Source: Arsenophonus sp045399315 (GTDB lineage Bacteria > Pseudomonadota > Gammaproteobacteria > Enterobacterales > Enterobacteriaceae). Taken from it: DNA of 9,489 nucleotides. Shown here piece by piece: positions 5,707-9,489 of the stretch. Below the pieces are notes generated by a model. That model was not told the origin of the DNA. It searched no databases and was given only the letters and a program-made list of their open reading frames with translations. The stretch is taken from the NCBI GenBank assembly GCA_045399315.1, contig DAYVGO010000062.1, forward strand, positions 1-9,489. The letters are read 5' to 3'. Position numbers and translations under genes: made by a program. The first letter of the stretch is position 1; each line of letters opens with the position of its first letter.

Positions 5707-6878
5707 TTAAATGGATTTATCAGTGAGTGACGCTTCGGTCACATTGTCGAAGTCGTTTAAATGGTTGATAATAAGAGCAGGGCGAGGGTCAGCTTCAGGG
5801 GTAATAACCGGTTTACCGTCCGTCCGTTGAATGATTGCTTCCAGTTTTGCCCAGCGACTGGGTTTATCTTTCTTAAGCAATTTTTCAGTCTGTGGAGGGT
5901 GGGGTCTGATAATTTTCTGGTTGTATATTTGTTCCTGCTTAAGTTTGAAGAGTTTTAACAGGGCTTCGGCTTCACCTCATTACACCAGCTACGATTACCT
6001 TGTTTACTTGTAACAAGTTTAAATCCAGGTACGAGATGTCCGGTATGTAACTCCGCTGCTACCCGATTTCGCAGTGCCTTACAAAAGTTTTCCACCAAAT
6101 CGATATTCTGGTAGAGCTTTGCCAGTTGTTCGGGGTAAGTACCGTAATGTGTTTCGGCGCATCAGTTAATTGTGGTATCAGGGGTTGTGTTAAATTGACA
6201 AAATCTCCTTTGACTTCGTTATGAACAAGTTACGCCTGTGCGAAATACAAACCGCCTTTTGCTTTACAGAAACGGCATTGCTTGGTGCCCATTGAAAAAG
6301 CACTATCGGGCAGATTATTGATACCGTCATGCTCGGTCAGATTAGCCATATTTATGGCTTTTTGCACCCCTCAATTTGGCGCGTTCACCAAAGTCCTTTA
6401 ACTCGTCAAATGACAGCATCTACTCAGACACATGGTTAAGTCCGGGTTGATGGATAAAAAGCCGCACTATTTTAAAATCATAAACAAGGTCGAACTAATT
6501 ATCCACGCCAATTACATCAGAGAAATCTACCCGCTCTTCAACCAGTAAGATTTTTCCTTCTGCGACTTGCCAGACGGTATCGATATAGGTTTGGACGTGC
6601 TCAATCATCTTGTCATCAAACTATGGTGAATTGGCTTTTTGCAGCGGATAAGTGCCGATATAATCTTTAGCATCAAAGCCGTATGTGTGCTTGCGACCCT
6701 CGCTAAAAGGATTTTGGCGTATGTGTAAGGATACTTTCCGCTAAAACATGTGCCGTGCTGCCTTCTTCGGCAAAAGGTGATGTTTTATCAGGGAGAGCGG
6801 TTTCTAATGCGAGACTCCTGCTACAATGAAGCCATCGATGAGCAGAGGCAGGGGAGAGAGTTTTGCATGTTTAGTCAT
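5707..6878 (-). pseudogene. DUF2800 phage nuclease (Cas4-like), core deleted and frameshifted
   Basis: The ATG at 6878 overlaps the stop of the gene before it. The family signature can be followed: MTKHAKLSP, (shift) ASAHRWLHC, LETALPDKTSPFAEEGSTAH, (shift) RKHTYGFDAKDYIGTYPLQ, VEERVDFSDVIGVDN. The reading then jumps to KIVRLFIHQPGLNHVSE, skipping roughly 45 residues that carry the metal-binding Asp and Glu/Lys residues of the PD-(D/E)XK fold. Next come the cysteine motif TKQCRFCKAKG (about 6270), NIDLVENFCKALRNRVAAEL, GHLVPGFKLVTSKQGNRSW and, after another shift, EAEALLKLFKLKQEQIYNQK through KDKPSRWAKLEAIIQRTDGK to the stop at 5707. In-frame stops occur at about 6621, 6494, 6420 and 6233. 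The intact protein acts in phage DNA replication or recombination; this copy cannot be catalytic. Confidence 0.88.
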
Positions 6879-7019
6879 CACTATCCCCTGAAGTCATCTT
6901 GCCTGATGCCTTATCAGGTAATATATTTTCTGCTTTTTCAATTAGCTTAGCTAAATTATCATCGGTAACGTCGCCGAGTTTTTTGGCATTAAATTCCGTG
7001 AATATTTTAACGACTCCAT
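6871..7019 (-). pseudogene. Small conserved-looking phage protein, one-base deletion
   Basis: AGGGGG sits upstream of the ATG at 7019. The reading is MESLKY, then, after restoring a single T in AAATATTCACGG, FTEFNAKKLGDVTDDNLAKL and IEKAENILPDKASGKMTSGD, then SDD. With that base the length is exactly 50 codons including the stop. The stop overlaps the DUF2800 start by 8 nt, which implies translational coupling in the intact operon. I do not recognise a named family, but the position immediately 5' of DUF2800 suggests a small accessory protein of the replication module. Confidence 0.5.
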
Positions 7020-7021
7020 TC

Positions 7022-7684
7022 CTATGCCCCCTCTCGCACCCGTTGGGTAACCAGTCTTGAGGCTTCACTACGAAGGGCTTTATAATCAACAGGCTTCACT
7101 TCTGCCGGAGAAGGTAATTCCCTGAGTAATGACAAAGTAAAATCGCGACGCGCTGTAATGCCAGGGATATCATCTCGATAGGACAGCATTTTCAGACACA
7201 AGTCAAAGGTCTTGGCTTTGGCGAGCGTTTGAACTTTACTTAACCCATTTAAGGCGCAGTAAAGCGCATCAATTTGCCCGGTGACACTCTCTGCTTTTCT
7301 GGACTCAAAAGTCTCTTTGGCTTTAGCTACTTGCTTATTGTCAGGTTTAGTGGCTTTATTCCCAAATAAGACCGACAGTGCGACAACATGACGTAAATCG
7401 ATGGATTCAATATCGACAGGCTCTGGTTTACTTTCTGCTTTAGGGGCTTCGACAACCGGTTCAACTGATTTAGGCTTCGTTTCTGCTTTAGGTGCTTTAA
7501 CAATCTTTTCTGCCACAAGAGGCGCTGGCTTGCTTTCTGTTTTAGTTGGCACTTCAGCAACATGCTCAATCTCAGGCTTAATTTCTTCTTTAGGCTTAGT
7601 AACAAAAGGTGCAACCGGCTGAGGCTTAATATCTGGTGTGAAGGGTTTAGGTTTGTTTGTACTGTTTCTCTTTGTTAGCTTTTA
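7022..7684 (-). CDS. Lys/Pro/Glu-rich phage protein of unknown function
   Basis: This frame is open for over 200 codons. Its first half is a low-complexity linker of repeated units of the type P-K-A-E-x-K-P (KAPKAETKPKSVEPVVEAPK, then AESKPEPV). Its second half is an ordinary globular-looking region: IDLRHVVALSVLFGNKATKP, QIDALYCALNGLSKVQTLAK and RDFTLSLLRELPSPAEVKPV, ending RLVTQRVREGA. There is no ATG in frame; the only upstream alternatives are a GTG at 7552 inside the repeat or a frameshift from the gene at 7675-7809, which ends just where this frame opens. I favour the frameshift, making one protein with a helical head, a charged linker and a C-terminal domain. I cannot name the family. 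Confidence 0.5.
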
Positions 7685-7809
7685 AACTGTCCGACAACTT
7701 GGGCAATTAATAGTCTATGGGTTTCGGCGAGTTTATTATGGGCTATCACCATTTGGGTGTGATTTTCTATTAGTTTTGCCAGCAGGAGGTTATTTGCTGT
7801 AAGCATCAT
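7675..7809 (-). CDS. Small helical protein, possibly the N-terminus of the Lys/Pro-rich gene
   Basis: GAGG precedes two tandem ATG codons (7809 and 7806). The 44-residue reading is MMLTANNLLLAKLIENHTQM, VIAHNKLAETHRLLIAQVVG and QFKS, with regular hydrophobic spacing typical of one or two amphipathic helices. It stops at 7675, and the Lys/Pro-rich frame opens in another frame within about 10 nt. That frame has no start codon of its own near its beginning, so this is probably the true head of that protein, separated by an indel. It is part of a run of small genes with good ribosome-binding sites. Confidence 0.45.
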   Translation of the reverse strand: MMLTANNLLLAKLIENHTQMVIAHNKLAETHRLLIAQVVGQFKS

Positions 7810-7818
7810 GCTTCGACC

Positions 7819-7914
7819 TCAACGATATAAAGTGACAGGAAATTGGCGATTGGTATTTCGCTTTAGCGCTTCGAGTTTTCTCAAATAACGTAAGCGCTGG
7901 ACGTGGTTATTCAT
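7819..7914 (-). CDS. Small basic protein, unknown
   Basis: The ATG at 7914 has GGAG 8 nt upstream. The 31-residue product is MNNHVQRLRYLRKLEALKRN, then TNRQFPVTLYR, strongly basic and probably helical over its first 20 residues. Its stop lies 9 nt before the next start, an operon-like spacing. In frame 13 codons upstream is an ATG at 7953 followed directly by TAA. The original protein may have started there and lost its first residues to a codon-2 stop. Function unknown. Confidence 0.4.
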   Translation of the reverse strand: MNNHVQRLRYLRKLEALKRNTNRQFPVTLYR

Positions 7915-8107
7915 CGGAAATCGCTCCGATGACAGGATTTTTGCTTTTTACATGGTGGTATTTCCAATGGAATTTGTTAGATAAGGTATACCTGCATATT
8001 TTATCACCTCAGGCGGCAGTGGTTTTGCGGTTTACGACAACACACAAAATCGTTAATATGTGCTTATGACAACAATGGTGGGTCAGTATTTAGCTATTTC
8101 TTGTGAT

Positions 8108-8305
8108 TCATTCTTTTTTTGTTTTCAAAGATAAAATAGGCCTATTTTTACCTGAGTCTGTCTGTTGATTCGAGGGGTTAGTTCGATGTAGTGCGGCCCT
8201 TAAAGCCATATTAAGCGCTTTATTTCTGTCGTATGCTTTTTGTTTAGCTCTTCTGCACTCTATTCTATGACTACGAGCATTATCATAACCATGAAAGTTA
8301 CTCAT
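8108..8305 (-). CDS. N: Short N-type transcription antitermination protein
   Basis: The chosen start at 8305 has a strong AGAGGTG site; an in-frame ATG at 8371 with GGGA would add 22 residues. Residues 8-28 (DNARSHRIECRRAKQKAYDR) are an arginine-rich helix comparable to the boxB-binding helix of P22 N (NAKTRRHERRRK). Residues about 53-59 read NRPILSL, identical to the NusA-contacting segment of lambda N. The protein ends six residues later, at 65 residues against 107 for lambda N, so the RNA polymerase-binding C terminus is missing. A run of seven A's (minus strand) lies just before the stop. A shift there adds KNESQEIAKY before another stop, which suggests truncation by a homopolymer indel. 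It sits directly downstream of a nut site, as in the lambda pL operon. N binds boxB RNA and, with NusA, turns RNA polymerase resistant to terminators. Confidence 0.72.
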   Translation of the reverse strand: MSNFHGYDNARSHRIECRRAKQKAYDRNKALNMALRAALHRTNPSNQQTDSGKNRPILSLKTKKE

Positions 8306-8444
8306 ATTCACCTCTTGACAATGGGTTTTGGTGCTGTGTGCCGGAGTTATCCGGTTTATGGTCTTGATCATATTGGTAGTTCCCTGGTGTTGGCATGAAT
8401 AATTTGACTGTGTTTTACACACTCTAAAACCTACTGTTGTATGT

Positions 8445-8470
8445 TCGCTTTTTCAGCGAGATAAAGATCG
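8445..8470 (-). promoter_or_regulatory. nutL: nut site (boxA-like plus boxB)
   Basis: The minus strand carries CGATCTTTA (8462-8470, boxA-like, one difference from CGCTCTTTA) and, 2 nt later, TCGCTGAAAAAGCGA (8445-8459). The latter is a perfect 5-bp stem with loop GAAAA, the same pentaloop as lambda nutR boxB. It stands about 75-140 nt ahead of the Arg-rich N-type gene, the arrangement of nutL and N. The two boxes are closer together than in lambda, where about 8 nt separate them. Confidence 0.72.
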
Positions 8471-8514
8471 ATAGTTGACATTGTGCTCATAGGTTTAAGC
8501 AAAAAGTCACTCAC

Positions 8515-8540
8515 CATAGGCCACTTCGCAAAATGACCTA
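8515..8540. repeat. Imperfect hairpin in the presumed pL leader
   Basis: The plus strand reads ATAGGCCA, a 10-nt loop, then TGACCTAT, pairing 7 of 8 positions. It lies about 45 nt upstream of the nut site in the transcribed leader. It may be a leader RNA structure; no function can be assigned. Confidence 0.3.
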
Positions 8541-8607
8541 TAATTAGTGTAGCTTGTGTTTATACAGTCTGCTATAGCTGCTTGTCCCTTGACGGCTATG
8601 TCTTACA

Positions 8608-8626
8608 CAGAGTGGATCGCACTCTG
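8608..8626. repeat. Perfect 7-bp hairpin in the presumed pL leader
   Basis: CAGAGTG-GATCG-CACTCTG forms a perfect stem with a 5-nt loop. On the minus strand it lies about 60 nt after the upstream boxA-like element. The loop does not match a known boxB loop, so I do not call it a second nut site. Confidence 0.35.
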
Positions 8627-8686
8627 CACAACGTGCATAACTGTAATCATACAGACATAACGCGCTGTACATTCCGACTTTCTAAA

Positions 8687-8701
8687 TTGTTTTAAAGAGC
8701 G
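8687..8701 (-). promoter_or_regulatory. boxA-like element (rrn type)
   Basis: The minus strand reads CGCTCTTTAAAACAA, containing a perfect CGCTCTTTA and resembling the rRNA-operon boxA TGCTCTTTAACA. It lies early in the presumed leftward leader, before the nut site. NusB/NusE are the known boxA-binding factors. Whether this element acts alone or is a coincidence in AT-rich DNA cannot be told from sequence. Confidence 0.45.
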
Positions 8702-8702
8702 T

Positions 8703-8870
8703 GTTGATTTTATCTGTTATTATTTTAATTTACTATATAAATGGTATTTATAAACATATAAAAATGTATTTGTGTTTATCTTATTGTTTTTTATTAAAAT
8801 TTTTTGAATTTTTACTTATTTAATAGCAGTAAAGAAGGATATTTAGCTAATGTGGGGGGATATTAAGAAT
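8703..8870 (-). promoter_or_regulatory. AT-rich presumed operator/pL region with 17-bp inverted repeat
   Basis: The stretch is almost pure A/T. It contains TATAAATGGTATTTATA (8736-8752), a perfect 7+3+7 inverted repeat of repressor-operator size. Next to it is the weaker ACAT-ATAAAA-ATGT repeat near 8754-8767. The position, between the repressor gene and the nut-N unit, is that of oL/pL in lambda. Several TATA-like -10 candidates exist on the minus strand, but no convincing -35, so I do not fix a promoter. Confidence 0.4.
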
Positions 8871-8876
8871 GTAATA

Positions 8877-8912
8877 ATCAATAGAGAGTTCAAATTTGAA
8901 CTCTCTATTGAT
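8877..8912. terminator. 36-bp perfect palindrome after the repressor gene
   Basis: Eighteen bases (ATCAATAGAGAGTTCAAA) are followed by their exact reverse complement, with no loop offset. It begins 9 nt after the repressor stop codon. On the minus strand it is followed by TTATTACATTC, a poor T-tract. A terminator for the repressor transcript is the simplest explanation. The low GC of the stem and perfect symmetry also allow a protein-binding site. Confidence 0.55.
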
Positions 8913-8920
8913 CACAGTGG

Positions 8921-9487
8921 TTAGCGTTTTCTACGGTAAATACGATGTTCAACCATTATACCGACTATATGTATGTTGTGTTCAGATGCTCGTAATGTTG
9001 GATAATCAGTATTTAAAGGCACTAATTCAAAATCATTGACTCCAACACCCAAGGGTTTATATTTTTTGAATGTTCCCTCATTAGTACTATTTTTTGCAAA
9101 AACAAATTCGCCGGGATTAGGTTTAATCTCTGTATCTATAACAACCAGATCTCCTTCTTCAAATTCAGGTTTCATACTGTCCCCTTCAATATGTAAAGCA
9201 AATGAATTGTCACTAATACTGTCATCTACCAGCACGTATTCATAGTTATTTGTTTCGTCAGTAATTAAATCTTTCTCCTTAAAACACGCGGCTTGTGTGT
9301 AGTTAAATAAAGGAATACTTTTGGAGTTATATGTGATTTCTGCTAATGGAATTATGTTCTTACCATGTAAAAGCCATTCGGGATTGCATTGTAGGGCTTT
9401 AGCTAATTCTAAAATATTTCTAGATTTATGTGTTCTGCCATTCTCTATGGACTCTATTGATTGTTGGCTAATACCTATTGAGTTTGC
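8921..9487 (-). CDS. CI-like prophage repressor (HTH + S24 peptidase-type domain), 5' partial
   Basis: The visible 188 residues start inside a helix-turn-helix (ANSIGISQQSIESIENGRTH, then ILELAKALQCNPEWLLHG). A linker reads IPLFNYTQAACFKEKD, and a LexA/CI-type C-terminal domain follows. Its catalytic serine is in LHIEGDSMKPEFEEGDLVVI and its catalytic lysine in PGEFVFAKN, ending VGIMVEHRIYRRKR. It represses the prophage early promoters by binding operators as a dimer. The sequence at the self-cleavage site is Q-A-A-C-F where family members usually have Q-A-G-x-F, so Gly is replaced by Ala. The reading frame has no lesion. The first residues lie outside the window. Antirepressors elsewhere in the window are its likely partners, but that pairing is inferred. 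Confidence 0.9.
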   Translation of the reverse strand, partial: ANSIGISQQSIESIENGRTHKSRNILELAKALQCNPEWLLHGKNIIPLAEITYNSKSIPLFNYTQAACFKEKDLITDETNNYEYVLVDDSISDNSFALHIEGDSMKPEFEEGDLVVIDTEIKPNPGEFVFAKNSTNEGTFKKYKPLGVGVNDFELVPLNTDYPTLRASEHNIHIVGIMVEHRIYRRKR

Positions 9488-9489
9488 TA

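Noticed and set aside
7401..7622. Gly/Ser-rich plus-strand frame and a Leu/Lys-rich minus-strand frame over the repeat region
   Set aside because: Both are alternative-frame readings of the Lys/Pro/Glu repeats. The chosen frame continues into a non-repetitive domain.
8474..8500. Plus-strand TTGACA as a rightward promoter
   Set aside because: No -10 at 16-18 nt, and the region is read leftward as the N leader.
1..9489. CRISPR array, IS element or transposase
   Set aside because: No spaced direct repeats, no transposase motifs and no terminal inverted repeats with target duplication were found.

Overview
The window looks like part of a decaying lambda/P22-type prophage in an AT-rich gammaproteobacterium, most plausibly an insect-associated Enterobacterales such as Arsenophonus or a relative. 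That host assignment is an inference from AT-rich sequence, wholesale pseudogene formation and antirepressor-rich phage gene content; no host gene is present to test it. Almost everything reads leftward (minus strand), and most genes carry frameshifts, nonsense codons or internal deletions while their reading can still be followed across the lesions.

Right end (about 8108-9487): an immunity and early-control block laid out like the lambda pL arm. A CI-like repressor (HTH plus S24 domain, cut by the window edge) is followed by a 36-bp perfect palindrome, a very AT-rich presumed operator/pL region with a TATAAAT-GGT-ATTTATA inverted repeat, a boxA-like leader element, a boxA-boxB nut site whose boxB loop is GAAAA, and a short Arg-rich N-type antitermination gene with the NRPILSL motif. 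This block is the least decayed part of the window.

Centre-right (about 5400-7950): small genes, a Lys/Pro/Glu-rich protein of unknown function, a small unknown gene and a broken DUF2800 (Cas4-like phage nuclease) gene that has lost the middle of its nuclease domain. A plus-strand insertion, a shrunken DUF1640-like membrane coiled-coil gene and a tRNA-Lys(UUU), sits at 5126-5396, against the direction of all other genes.

Centre-left (about 1480-5019): four different antirepressor-type genes, all broken (ORF6N type, BRO-N type, a Rha-like type and AntA type). They lie where the rest of a phage replication module (ssDNA-binding protein, polymerase) would be expected. Between the first two is a C4-type antisense RNA locus. 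Its elements occur in the order b1-a1, a'-b', b2-a2, and the a' strand is complementary to the ribosome-binding site of the BRO-N gene. Three of the antirepressor genes share a related leader and the start Met-X-X-Leu. A truncated 3'-5' exonuclease (N-terminal) part of a family-A DNA polymerase is wedged between antirepressors.

Left end (1-1500): a heavily broken SNF2-family phage helicase fused head-on to the truncated AntA gene, then the start of an unidentified gene at the edge.

Functional reading: replication genes are dead, but the repressor, nut site and N-type gene remain readable. The most interesting system is the C4 antisense RNA plus antirepressor array, matched with a repressor whose usual Ala-Gly self-cleavage site reads Ala-Ala. 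Together these would suit induction by antirepressor rather than by RecA-stimulated cleavage.
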